In this document: positions 45,435 through 54,646 of the stretch, one piece after another
How the letters are laid out: each line of letters begins with the position of its first letter
Position numbering within the stretch: position 1 is the first letter of the stretch
Assembly: GCF_046233715.1 (NCBI RefSeq)
Contig: NZ_JBJNRJ010000003.1
Coordinates: forward strand, 62,001 to 126,000
Reading direction: 5' to 3'
Length of the DNA stretch: 64,000 bases
From: Trujillonella humicola
GTDB lineage: Bacteria; Actinomycetota; Actinomycetes; Mycobacteriales; Geodermatophilaceae
The notes under the pieces: model-generated
Told to the model about the DNA's origin: nothing
Seen by the model: the letters and a program-made list of their open reading frames with translations, nothing else
Databases searched by the model: none
Position numbers and translations under genes: made by a program

Positions 45435-48400
45435 TGGAAACCGCACCGCTCAAGGCCTTCGCTACTTGGGCGCGCATCGCGCTCATCCGCGAGGTGACAG
45501 CCCGCATTGCCGTGGTGCTGGGTCCGGCGTCAACCGAGCGGGTCGAGCAGCCGAGGACCGTCGAATCACTGCAGCGCGCGGTCAACACCGCGGGTGGCGG
45601 TGACAAGGGCAGGACAGTGGTCGCGGATCGTGTCGCCTATACATGGTTTAACCGCATCATCGCCCTCCGGTTCATGGACGCGAACGGCTACACAGGTCTC
45701 GGCGTTGTCTCGCCCGGGAGCGGAGGGGGTGGACAGCCTGAGATCCTCGCTGAAGCTAAGCGGGGCAGTTTCGACCCTGAGGTCGTCCGCCCCAGGACCC
45801 GCGATACGGTTACCGGACTGCTCGACGGCACGCGCCGCGCCGTGGATCCACAGGGCGAGGCCTACGCCCTGCTCCTTGCGGACCACTGCCGCCACTGGAA
45901 CCGGGCCATGCCCTTCATGTTCGAGCGCGAGGGCGACTTCACCGAGCTGCTCATCCCGGCTAACCTCCTGGCCGACGACTCGGTCCTCAACCGCGCCGTC
46001 AACGTCCTTACCGAAACCGTCTGTCAGGACGTCGAGGTAATCGGCTGGCTGTACCAGTTCTACATCTCAGAGCGTAAGGATGAGGTCTTCGCCGGCTTCA
46101 AGAAGAACAACAAGGCTGGCGCTGCTGAGATCGCCGCTGCTACCCAGCTCTTCACCCCGCACTGGATAGTCCGGTACCTAGTCGAGAACTCGCTGGGCCG
46201 GCTCTGGATGCTGAACAGGCCGACATCGAACCTGGTCCACCAGATGGACTATTACATGTCGCCAGTCGACGAGGGCACGGAATTCGTCAAGGTCAACTCC
46301 CCTGAAGAACTCAGGATTATTGACCCGGCGTGCGGTTCAGGGCACATGCTCACGTACGCCTTCGACCTTCTTTATGCGATCTATCAGGAGGAGGGATACG
46401 CACCCTCGGAAATTCCTGCGTTGATTCTCTCGAACAATCTCTACGGGCTCGAGATCGACCCGCGCGCCGGCGCACTCGCGGCGTTCGCCTTAACGATGAA
46501 AGCACGTGCGGTACAGCGGACATTCTTCAACAAGAAGATCGAACCCCAAGTCTGCGTGTTGGAACCAATCTCATTCACACCCGATGAGCTGGATGCACTC
46601 GCTCGTTCCGACGGGGGTCGGGACGCCCAAGCAGCGTTGTGGAACAGATTTGAGCATGCCGAGGTCCTTGGATCGCTTATCCAGTCACCGGAAGCACCAC
46701 ACGAGCTGCTCAGCCTACTTCCGGAGGCAGACTCGTTGCCCGGGGACACACTTTTCGCATCGGATCTCCGCGATCGGGCCTCCCGGCTAATACGTCAGGC
46801 GACTTTACTTGCATCGAAGTATCACGTCGTCGTGGCGAATCCGCCCTACATGGGCAACAAGAACATGGGTGATGTACTGAGCGCCTTCGCGAAGCGCGCT
46901 TATCCAGATGCGAAATCCGACCTCTTCGCCATGTTCATGGAACGCTGCTTGGCGTTGAGTGATCGCTCAGGTCTAGTCGGCATGATCACTATGCAGTCGT
47001 GGATGTTCCTGAGCGCCTTCAAGAAGCTTCGCCTCAGTCTACTGGACCGGGTCAGCCTGCAAGTCATGGCGCATCTGGGGACAAACGCGTTTGACAGTGT
47101 CGGTGGCGAGGTCGTCTCGACGACCGCGTTCATCTCAGCCAATACCCTCAGCGAGTCTGCGGGTCAATACGTCGACCTGCGGGAAGGGCGCTCGGGTAAG
47201 GACAAGGCCGCAGCACTCCGAAGCGCGATAGAAACAGACTCTGCCTACCGCGTAACTGCGAGCCAGCTAAGGTCTATCGACGGGGCGCCAATCGCGTATT
47301 GGCTCTCTCAATCCTTCCGTCAGGCGTTTGGTAGCTTTCCACCCCTCGGCGAGAAGCTGAAGGCTGCCGTGGGTCTTAATACGGGAAACAATGACCGGTT
47401 CCTGCGATTGTGGCATGAGGTGTCGCACGATCGAATCGGGTTCGGCATAGAAACGCTCGATGACGCTCGCCATTCCGGTTACAAATGGTTCCCTTATAAC
47501 AAGGGTGGCGGGCATAGGAAGTGGTACGGCAACAACGTCTATGTGATCAACTGGGAGGACGACGGTCGGGAACTAAAAGAGCTTGCGACGCTGCGAAACC
47601 AAGGACGTCACTGGTCTCGGTATATCCAGAACCTGGATGCGATGCTCAAGGAGTGCATCACCTGGTCGGATATCACGACACGAACCTTCGCGGCGCGCTA
47701 CAGTCCGCCCGGCTTCTTCTTCGACGTAAAGGGGTCATCGGGCATCCCTGCGGAACATGCCGACATGGCGGATATCTTGTCGCTGCTGTGCAGCTCACTG
47801 ATGCCCCAATTCATGAAAGCCTTGAACCCTACTTCAACATTCCAGGTGGGGGACCTTGCGCGAGTCCCGCTGGCCACCGGCAATGAGGCCATATCGGATC
47901 TGGGTTCCTTCCTTCCGATTATGATCGCTCGAGAGGACTGGGATAGATTCGAGCGGTCTTGGGACTTCCAGGGGTCTCCTCTGCTGACCCAAGGCCCGAG
48001 ACATGGGTCTATTGAGGGGCTCTTGGACGCCGTCCGTGCTCGATGGGACTCGAAGACTGAGTTGTTGCGACGCTGGGAAGAGGACAACAGCCGCAACTTT
48101 GCTCGCCGATACAGCGTCCCTTTGCCGCCGGGCCCATCGGCGCCTGAGGATGTGACACTGACCTCTAATCCAAACTATCGCTTTCCGGGACGTCAGGATC
48201 CGGTCGAGCTTCAATCGCTTCAGCTTGCTGAAGACATGCGGGATCTCATCTCCTATGCGGTAGGTTGCATGTTCGGACGCTATAGTCTCGACACGCCAGG
48301 GCTAATCCTGGCCAGGCAGGGTGGGTCTCTTAATGAGTACCTCGATAAGGTCCCGGACCCGTCGTTCGCTCCAGATCAGGACAATGTGATCCCAATCGTC

Positions 48401-48958
48401 GACGGGGACTGGTTCGAGGACGACATCGTCGCGCGGTTCCGTCGCTTCCTCCGGGTTGCCTTTGGTGAAGAGCTCTTCGAGGACAACCTGCTTTTTGTCA
48501 TGCAGTCGATCGGCGTGAAGGACCTACGCGACTATTTCTTACGGGACTTCTACAAAGACCACGTCCAGCGCTATAAGAAGCGACCGATCTATTGGCTGTT
48601 CTCCAGCCCTAAGGGCGCGTTCAATGCTCTGATCTACGTGCATCGATACACGCCGTCGACTGTGTCGACGGTGCTGAATGAGTACTTGCGGGAATACAAG
48701 GCCAAGCTGGAGGCCAGCCTCCAGCATCTGGAACGACTCGCGGCCGGCGGGGGTACGTCGCGACAGCAGGCTGGCGCTCTGAGGGAAGCAGATCGGCTCC
48801 GCAAGGTCCTGCTCGAGCTTGAAGAGTACGAGCACGATGTTCTGTACCCCCTGGCGTCTCGGCAGATATCCATTGACCTGGACGACGGCGTGAAGGTCAA
48901 CTATGCGAAGTTCGGCGCCGCGCTGAAGAAGATTCCTGGTCTGGAGTCGAGCGAATGA
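45434..48958 (+). CDS. pglX: BREX-1 adenine-specific DNA methyltransferase PglX
   Basis: 1174 residues, full length for BREX-1 PglX. Motif I 'IIDPACGSGHMLTYAF' (about 295-310) and motif IV 'VVANPPYMGNKNMGDV' (about 470-485) define an N6-adenine methyltransferase that marks host DNA and provides target recognition. 'TQLFTPHWIVRYLVENSLGRLW' precedes motif I, as in type I-like and PglX enzymes. The frame is intact, with no homopolymer tract suggesting phase variation. The middle part uses more A/T-ending codons than its neighbours. pglZ starts at 48955 (ATGA overlap). Confidence 0.92.
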   Translation: METAPLKAFATWARIALIREVTARIAVVLGPASTERVEQPRTVESLQRAVNTAGGGDKGRTVVADRVAYTWFNRIIALRFMDANGYTGLGVVSPGSGGGGQPEILAEAKRGSFDPEVVRPRTRDTVTGLLDGTRRAVDPQGEAYALLLADHCRHWNRAMPFMFEREGDFTELLIPANLLADDSVLNRAVNVLTETVCQDVEVIGWLYQFYISERKDEVFAGFKKNNKAGAAEIAAATQLFTPHWIVRYLVENSLGRLWMLNRPTSNLVHQMDYYMSPVDEGTEFVKVNSPEELRIIDPACGSGHMLTYAFDLLYAIYQEEGYAPSEIPALILSNNLYGLEIDPRAGALAAFALTMKARAVQRTFFNKKIEPQVCVLEPISFTPDELDALARSDGGRDAQAALWNRFEHAEVLGSLIQSPEAPHELLSLLPEADSLPGDTLFASDLRDRASRLIRQATLLASKYHVVVANPPYMGNKNMGDVLSAFAKRAYPDAKSDLFAMFMERCLALSDRSGLVGMITMQSWMFLSAFKKLRLSLLDRVSLQVMAHLGTNAFDSVGGEVVSTTAFISANTLSESAGQYVDLREGRSGKDKAAALRSAIETDSAYRVTASQLRSIDGAPIAYWLSQSFRQAFGSFPPLGEKLKAAVGLNTGNNDRFLRLWHEVSHDRIGFGIETLDDARHSGYKWFPYNKGGGHRKWYGNNVYVINWEDDGRELKELATLRNQGRHWSRYIQNLDAMLKECITWSDITTRTFAARYSPPGFFFDVKGSSGIPAEHADMADILSLLCSSLMPQFMKALNPTSTFQVGDLARVPLATGNEAISDLGSFLPIMIAREDWDRFERSWDFQGSPLLTQGPRHGSIEGLLDAVRARWDSKTELLRRWEEDNSRNFARRYSVPLPPGPSAPEDVTLTSNPNYRFPGRQDPVELQSLQLAEDMRDLISYAVGCMFGRYSLDTPGLILARQGGSLNEYLDKVPDPSFAPDQDNVIPIVDGDWFEDDIVARFRRFLRVAFGEELFEDNLLFVMQSIGVKDLRDYFLRDFYKDHVQRYKKRPIYWLFSSPKGAFNALIYVHRYTPSTVSTVLNEYLREYKAKLEASLQHLERLAAGGGTSRQQAGALREADRLRKVLLELEEYEHDVLYPLASRQISIDLDDGVKVNYAKFGAALKKIPGLESSE

Positions 48959-51450
48959 GTGATGCCGCCAGCGTCCGCCCGCATCTCGAGCGCCGATTCG
49001 CGGGCCAGCGGGTCGTGTTCTGGCACGACCCAGATGGGCAGTACGCTGCCGACCTGGACGCCCTCGAGCTTTCCCAGGTACAGACGATTCGGGTAGGCAA
49101 CGACGAGTACCGCATCAAGAATCGGCTGCTGCAGGAGGAGCCAACCAGCAAGTTCCTCGTCTACCGCTCGGGGCCGGTGCCGGCCGGCATCGGGAACTGG
49201 CTGCTCGATCTGGAGCTTGCCTACGGAGTCTTCACAGCGGACCGCGCCACCCTCATCGCGCAGGATCTCGGGCTCAGGCGGGAGGGCATCGACCAGGTCC
49301 TCGAGGCGCACGAGAAGTTCTTCGACTCGGCTAAGCGCGTCCAGAGCCTCAAGGCGATCTTGAGTGCGGATGATGACGCGGCGAGGCTGCGGGCAAAGAT
49401 GACCGCTGTCCTGCTCGGACAGCGAGAGCACAGCCTCCTAGAGATCACCCGGACGCTGTTGGTGGAGAACTCCAAAGGTCTCCGCACGAAGTATGACGCA
49501 CTCGCGGACTACGGTCTGGCGGACTTCTACTGGCGGGGAGTCGCGAGCATCTACGGCTACGAGTCGCCTTCGCCGAGCCTAGACGACCTCGTGCTGTGGA
49601 TCTTCCGCAAGGCGATCGCTGGCTTCAAGTCCGAGCGCCCCAGTGGCCTTCGCAACATTCAGCTGGACTTCGCGAGTCTGCGCAACGACCGACGAAGCGA
49701 GGACGCAGTTGCAGCCCTCGCGAAGCGAGCGGCACGCGATCTCGACTATGCCTCCTCGATCGAAGACGCCAGTTTCCGTGACCTGGTAGAGGCCGACCTG
49801 TTCGAGGAGACCGACCAGAAGATCATCAGCGACCTCGCTCGCGCCGTGGCAGAGCACACAGTGACCGCCCGCGAGGTCGGTGAGGTCGTGCGGGCTCGGC
49901 AGAATAGTGTGTGGATTGACGGGTACCGACAGCTCTACACGGCGATCGGTAGTGCGTCACAGTTGCTATCCGAGCTGGCGTCGCTCGACCTAGGCATGCA
50001 GTCCTTCGATGACGGGCTGGAGCGATACCGGCGCGAGTGGTTCCGCATCGACCAACTTTACCGTCAGTTCATTCACGCCGCTCGCACTGCGGAGTACCCC
50101 AAGCCGCTGGAAGCGCTGCGGGACCAGGTCGAGAAGCGCTATACAAACAAGTTCGTCTACGAGCTTGGCAACGCCTGGCAACACAAGGTCGACGAGGCCG
50201 AGCGGTGGAGGTCCGCGGTACTCCATTCCCAAACGTCCTTCTATGCCACATATATCGAGCCGCTCGTCCGAGATGGCGACAAGAAGGCCGTCGTCATCAT
50301 CTCCGACGCGCTTCGGTACGAAGTGGCCGACGAACTGGGTTCGCGCATCCGGCAGGAGGACCGCTTCGCCGCTTCTCTGGACGCCGTCCTCGGTGTGCTC
50401 CCGAGCTACACACAACTTGGCATGGCCGCCCTGCTGCCGCACTCGACGCTGAAGCACTCGGCTGATGCCAAGACGGTGCTGGCGGACGAGCAGCCCACGA
50501 ACGGCACGGCCTTCCGGGCGAAGATCCTTCAGGCGGTCGGTGGTACGGCCATCCTGGCCGAGGACTTCAGCTCCCTCAGTGCGGACGAGAGGCGCGACCT
50601 CTACAAGCAGATTCGAGTCCTGTACGTCTACCACAACCGGATCGACGCCATTGGCGACAAGCCGGGCACGGAACGTCAGGTCTTCGAGGCGGTGGAGGAC
50701 GCGCTGCGCGACATCGTCGACCTCGTGAAGAAGCTGGCGAGCGCCAACGCCACCAACATCTTCGTCACGGCTGACCACGGTTTTCTCTTTCAAGACGAGG
50801 CCCTGGCAGACCCGTTTTTCCTTTCGACCCAGCCTCAGGGCGACGACATCAAGGTCGTCAATCGCCGCTACGTGCTGGGGCGCGGGCTCAAGGTTGACGT
50901 CGCCTTCAGAACGTTCAACTCCGTGCAGGTAGAACTCGATGAAGACTTAGAAGTGCAGATCCCCAAGTCGATCCACCGGCTTCGCCTCGCTGGCGGTGGA
51001 TCCCGATTCGTCCACGGGGGCGCGACACTCCAGGAGGTCGTTGTCCCTGTCCTCGCGGTGAACAAGAGGCGCAAGAGTGATACCCGTCCGGTCAACGTCG
51101 AGGTGTGGCCCGAGTCCGACAAGATCACTACAGGGCAAGTGGTCGTGAGGCTCTTCCAGTCCGAGCCGGTCAGCGACAAGGTCCAGCCGCGCATCCTTCG
51201 CGCCGGCCTCTACGTCGGTGAGACGCTCATCTCCAACCAGGTCGAGCTGACCTTCGATCAGCAGTCGACCGACAAGCGCGACCGTTACCAGAGCGCACAC
51301 ATGCTGCTCAGCCAGGACGCCAACGACCACAACAACCGCGCCGTCGAGTTCCGACTGGAGGAGCGCATACCCAACACCAACCAGTGGCGCGTCTACGCCA
51401 AGACGGTGTACACGCTCAAGCGGTCCTTCGCCTCGGACTTCGATTTCTAG
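48955..51450 (+). CDS. pglZ: BREX-1 phosphatase-like protein PglZ
   Basis: 831 residues. 'KKAVVIISDALRYEVADELG' (about 440-460) and 'ATNIFVTADHGFLFQDEALAD' (about 600) are the metal-site motifs of the alkaline phosphatase superfamily found in PglZ. N-terminal phrase 'RRFAGQRVVFWHDPDGQY' is typical of BREX-1 PglZ type A. It is essential to BREX and forms a complex with other core subunits. brxL follows after only 7 bases, with GGAGAG as ribosome-binding site. Confidence 0.92.
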   Translation: MSDAASVRPHLERRFAGQRVVFWHDPDGQYAADLDALELSQVQTIRVGNDEYRIKNRLLQEEPTSKFLVYRSGPVPAGIGNWLLDLELAYGVFTADRATLIAQDLGLRREGIDQVLEAHEKFFDSAKRVQSLKAILSADDDAARLRAKMTAVLLGQREHSLLEITRTLLVENSKGLRTKYDALADYGLADFYWRGVASIYGYESPSPSLDDLVLWIFRKAIAGFKSERPSGLRNIQLDFASLRNDRRSEDAVAALAKRAARDLDYASSIEDASFRDLVEADLFEETDQKIISDLARAVAEHTVTAREVGEVVRARQNSVWIDGYRQLYTAIGSASQLLSELASLDLGMQSFDDGLERYRREWFRIDQLYRQFIHAARTAEYPKPLEALRDQVEKRYTNKFVYELGNAWQHKVDEAERWRSAVLHSQTSFYATYIEPLVRDGDKKAVVIISDALRYEVADELGSRIRQEDRFAASLDAVLGVLPSYTQLGMAALLPHSTLKHSADAKTVLADEQPTNGTAFRAKILQAVGGTAILAEDFSSLSADERRDLYKQIRVLYVYHNRIDAIGDKPGTERQVFEAVEDALRDIVDLVKKLASANATNIFVTADHGFLFQDEALADPFFLSTQPQGDDIKVVNRRYVLGRGLKVDVAFRTFNSVQVELDEDLEVQIPKSIHRLRLAGGGSRFVHGGATLQEVVVPVLAVNKRRKSDTRPVNVEVWPESDKITTGQVVVRLFQSEPVSDKVQPRILRAGLYVGETLISNQVELTFDQQSTDKRDRYQSAHMLLSQDANDHNNRAVEFRLEERIPNTNQWRVYAKTVYTLKRSFASDFDF

Positions 51451-51457
51451 GAGAGTT

Positions 51458-53599
51458 GTGATGAGCGAAGTGATCGAGGTCGGCGAGCAGACTGTCGAGG
51501 AGGCCGCGGGCACACCCCCGTTGCCCTCCGAGCTGGACAGGAAGATCAACCAACACTTCCCGGGCGTCGTCGTCCGCAAGGACCTGGTCAAGGCCGTCAA
51601 GGGCAACGCCATCGTGCCGTCGTACGTCCTGGAGTATCTGCTCGGTCAGTACGCGGCATCCGACGACGAAGCCACCATCCAGGCAGGTATCAACGCCGTC
51701 CGCCAGATTCTCGCCGACCACTATGTCCACCGGAACCAATCCGAATTGGTGAAGTCGACGATCCGCGAGCGTGGCCGCCACAAGATCATTGACAAGGTCA
51801 CTGTCACGCTCAACGACAAGGACGACGTTTACGAGGCCGAGTTCGCGAACCTCGGCATCAAGCAGGTCCTCGTTGAGCCCGCAACGATCACAGCGCATCC
51901 GAAGCTGCTCGTCGGCGGTGTCTGGTGCATCTGTGACATCGAATACGCCCACAGCGACAGCCCGCGTGTCGTGCCGTGGATCCTGGGGTCAATCAAGCCG
52001 ATCCAGCTCTCCAGCTTTGACTTCGCGGGCTACGTCACTGCGCGGCGGGAGTTCACCACCGACGAGTGGATTGACCTGTTGATCCAGTCGATCGGGTTCA
52101 ACCCGGAGCTCTTTGGCCGCCGCGGGAAGCTGATCCAGCTCGTGCGGCTCATCCCGTTTGTGGAGCGCAATTACAATCTGATTGAGCTCGGTCCGAAGGG
52201 TACCGGCAAGTCGCACATCTTCTCCGAGTTCTCGCCGCACGGCATGCTGATCTCCGGTGGCGAAGTCACGGTCCCCAAGCTCTTTGTCAACAACTCTAAC
52301 GGCCGTATCGGCCTGGTCGGTTACTGGGACGTTGTAGCTTTCGACGAGTTCGCAGGCAAAAAGAAGCGCGCCGACAAGGCGCTCGTCGACATCATGAAGA
52401 ACTACATGGCGAACAAGTCGTTCTCGCGGGGAGTCGAGACGCTTGGCGCCGAGGCGTCGATGGTCTTCGTTGGCAACACCTCGCACAACGTGCCTTACAT
52501 GCTCAAGCACTCCGACCTGTTCGACGAGCTGCCGGAGAGCTACCACGACTCGGCCTACCTCGACCGTCTGCACTTCTACATTCCCGGCTGGGAGGTCGAC
52601 ACGATCCGCGGGGAGATGTTCTCCAACGGCTACGGCTTCGTGGTCGACTACATCGCGGAGGTCCTGAAGTCGATGCGGGACGCGGACTATTCCGACCGTT
52701 ACCAGCAGCACTTCTCGCTTGGCACTGACATCTCCACGCGTGACCGCGACGGCATCCACAAGACCTTCTCCGGCCTGATGAAGATCCTCTACCCGCATGG
52801 TGACGCGACGAAGGCGGAGATCGAGGAGATCCTCCGATTCGCTGTCGAGGGTCGCAAGCGTGTCAAGGATCAGATCCTCCGCATCGACCCGACGATGGTC
52901 GACGTCAAGTTCGGGTACCTCGATAAGGCCGGCGACTGGCACGGTGTCACGACGCTGGAAGAGGACGAGTACCCGACCTACTACGGCTTGACTTCCCACG
53001 ACGGCAGCGAGGGTGAGGCCTCGGCAGCTAGGTCAAGCACTGAGCTGGAAGCGCCCGCGGCCGCGGGGGCAGCGGAGGGCGCAGGCGCGCCAGCAGCCCT
53101 GTTCGAGGGGCACAGGGAATACCAGGAGAACCAGCGCGGCGTCTCTTACGAGACTCTCCTGCTTCCGTACCTGCGCGGCGCAAGTGAGATCACCATCGTG
53201 GACCCGTACATCCGCCTGCCGCACCAGGGGCGCAACCTCGTCGACCTCCTCGCGCTGCTTGCGACGGCCAAGGATCCCGCAGATGAGATCTCGGTGAGGC
53301 TGGTGACGAAGGAGGACACGGGCGACTTCCAAAAGCAGCACCTCCTCATGCTCAAAGAGATCCAGGATGGGGCACTCGCTGTTGGAATCAAGTTCAACGT
53401 CCAGTGGGATGACACGATCCATGACCGTTCAATCCGCGCGAACAACGGCTGGAAGATCCTCCTCGGACGCGGGCTCGACATCTTCCAGAAGGGTGCTGGC
53501 GGCCAATTCGACATCGCCACGCGGCGTCAGGAATTCCGGCAGGTCGTCGCCTTTGGCGTCGCGTACATGCGCGATGCGTCCGTGCAAGCGTCGGGATAG
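51458..53599 (+). CDS. brxL: BREX protein BrxL with MIT_C-like C-terminus
   Basis: 713 residues; GTG 51458 or ATG 51461. The N-terminal 530 residues match BrxL: 'LDRKINQHFPGVVVRKDLVKAVKGNAIVPSYVLEYLLG', Walker A 'LGPKGTGKSHIFSEF' (about 245-258), Walker B 'VVAFDEFAGKKK' and 'GNTSHNVPYMLKHSDLFDELP'. After an Ala/Glu linker, residues about 555-713 ('SYETLLLPYLRGASEITIVDPYIRLPHQ', 'WDDTIHDRSIRANNGWKILLGRGLDIFQK') look like the C-terminal MIT_C phospholipase-D-like domain of MITD1. The Lon-type protease part of standard BrxL, with its Ser-Lys site, is not seen. The Mg/ATP-driven DNA-acting ring is probably kept. Confidence 0.85.
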   Translation: MMSEVIEVGEQTVEEAAGTPPLPSELDRKINQHFPGVVVRKDLVKAVKGNAIVPSYVLEYLLGQYAASDDEATIQAGINAVRQILADHYVHRNQSELVKSTIRERGRHKIIDKVTVTLNDKDDVYEAEFANLGIKQVLVEPATITAHPKLLVGGVWCICDIEYAHSDSPRVVPWILGSIKPIQLSSFDFAGYVTARREFTTDEWIDLLIQSIGFNPELFGRRGKLIQLVRLIPFVERNYNLIELGPKGTGKSHIFSEFSPHGMLISGGEVTVPKLFVNNSNGRIGLVGYWDVVAFDEFAGKKKRADKALVDIMKNYMANKSFSRGVETLGAEASMVFVGNTSHNVPYMLKHSDLFDELPESYHDSAYLDRLHFYIPGWEVDTIRGEMFSNGYGFVVDYIAEVLKSMRDADYSDRYQQHFSLGTDISTRDRDGIHKTFSGLMKILYPHGDATKAEIEEILRFAVEGRKRVKDQILRIDPTMVDVKFGYLDKAGDWHGVTTLEEDEYPTYYGLTSHDGSEGEASAARSSTELEAPAAAGAAEGAGAPAALFEGHREYQENQRGVSYETLLLPYLRGASEITIVDPYIRLPHQGRNLVDLLALLATAKDPADEISVRLVTKEDTGDFQKQHLLMLKEIQDGALAVGIKFNVQWDDTIHDRSIRANNGWKILLGRGLDIFQKGAGGQFDIATRRQEFRQVVAFGVAYMRDASVQASG

Positions 53600-53745
53600 A
53601 TAGCGAGCCCGCGGTGAGTTCGCGGCTGTTGTACGTCCATGACCGAACCTTCTCGCCTAGGCTATGTCGCCGAGCTAGTCGTGGTGTCGGCGTGAGGCTC
53701 ACTCGAGCGGTCGGGCAACTGCCGGGCGGATCGGGCGGAGGCCTC

Positions 53746-54390
53746 GTGAGCTTCTCGCCGGGAGATGTGCTCCTCAGCGATGCGGTTCTACGAGCTCCAA
53801 TCCCTGCCTCGGACCTTCAGGCGCTGCTGGGCCCTCTCGGGCTCGCGGCCGAGGTACGCACCAGTCCCGGTTCCTGCCCCAGCGCATCTCGATCCCGCTG
53901 TCGACCGGCAGTCAGGTCATGCTGTACTTCCACAGCAAGGGCGCCTGGATTGTCGTGGGTCCGCTCGGGCCGCACCAGCTGGTGAGCTCACCGCGTGGCC
54001 GTTGGAGACGCCGAAGGCGACGCTTGTCGACATCGCCGGGGAGGCGGCCCGGGCGAGCATCGAGCGGCGCCCCTTGCGCAGCCCCTACTGCTGGGGCCGG
54101 GCCGAGCATTCCGTCATCACAGGACTTGCGGACGCCCTTGTCGGGCTCGGCGTGGAAGCCGGGGCCATCCACGTTCCCCGGGCCCTCGTGCCTGACATCG
54201 AGGTCAACAAGCTGGTTGGGGACGGCGGGCACCTGGAGAGGTTGGTGTTGCAGGAGGAGATGCGAGCGGCTCAGGTCGAGGTCGCGCTGAGACCCACGCT
54301 CGGTTGGACCGCCGACCTAGAGGTCCACAACGATCCGGGCCGCCCTGGGTCTGATGGAGGCGCTGAAGCCCCGGAACGGTTCGCGTGGCG
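53746..54390 (+). pseudogene. Frameshifted hypothetical gene behind brxL
   Basis: A GTG at 53746 with GGCGGAGG in front starts 'SFSPGDVLLSDAVLRAPIPASDLQALLGPLGLAAEV'. The protein-like sequence then moves to a second frame ('LPQRISIPLSTGSQVMLYFHSKGAWIVVGPLG', from about 53870) and to a third ('WPLETPKATLVDIAGEAARASIERRPLR...ITGLADALVGLGVEAGAIHVP', from about 53990 on). The pieces line up without gaps, so at least two single-base changes broke one gene. Family not recognised. Further Arg/Pro-rich frames up to 54556 look like shadows. Confidence 0.5.
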
Positions 54391-54646
54391 CTCCGGTCGC
54401 TCCTGCTGGCCCTCGTCCTGCTGTCGGTCGCGGCCGGGAACGCCGCCGTCCGGCATGAGGCGCTGCGGCCATGAGCGAGGAGCGCCCCTGGAGGCCCCGT
54501 CTCCGGCGAAGCGCCCGCGGCCGCATCGGGCCCGGCCCCGCAGGGACCGGTCCTAGAGACGCCTGTCTACGAGACCGCCGAGAAGGGTTGAGGCGCGGAA
54601 GCCGGGAAACTCGCTAGCCCGGCCGGCGGCGTTCCACCGCTTGCGC

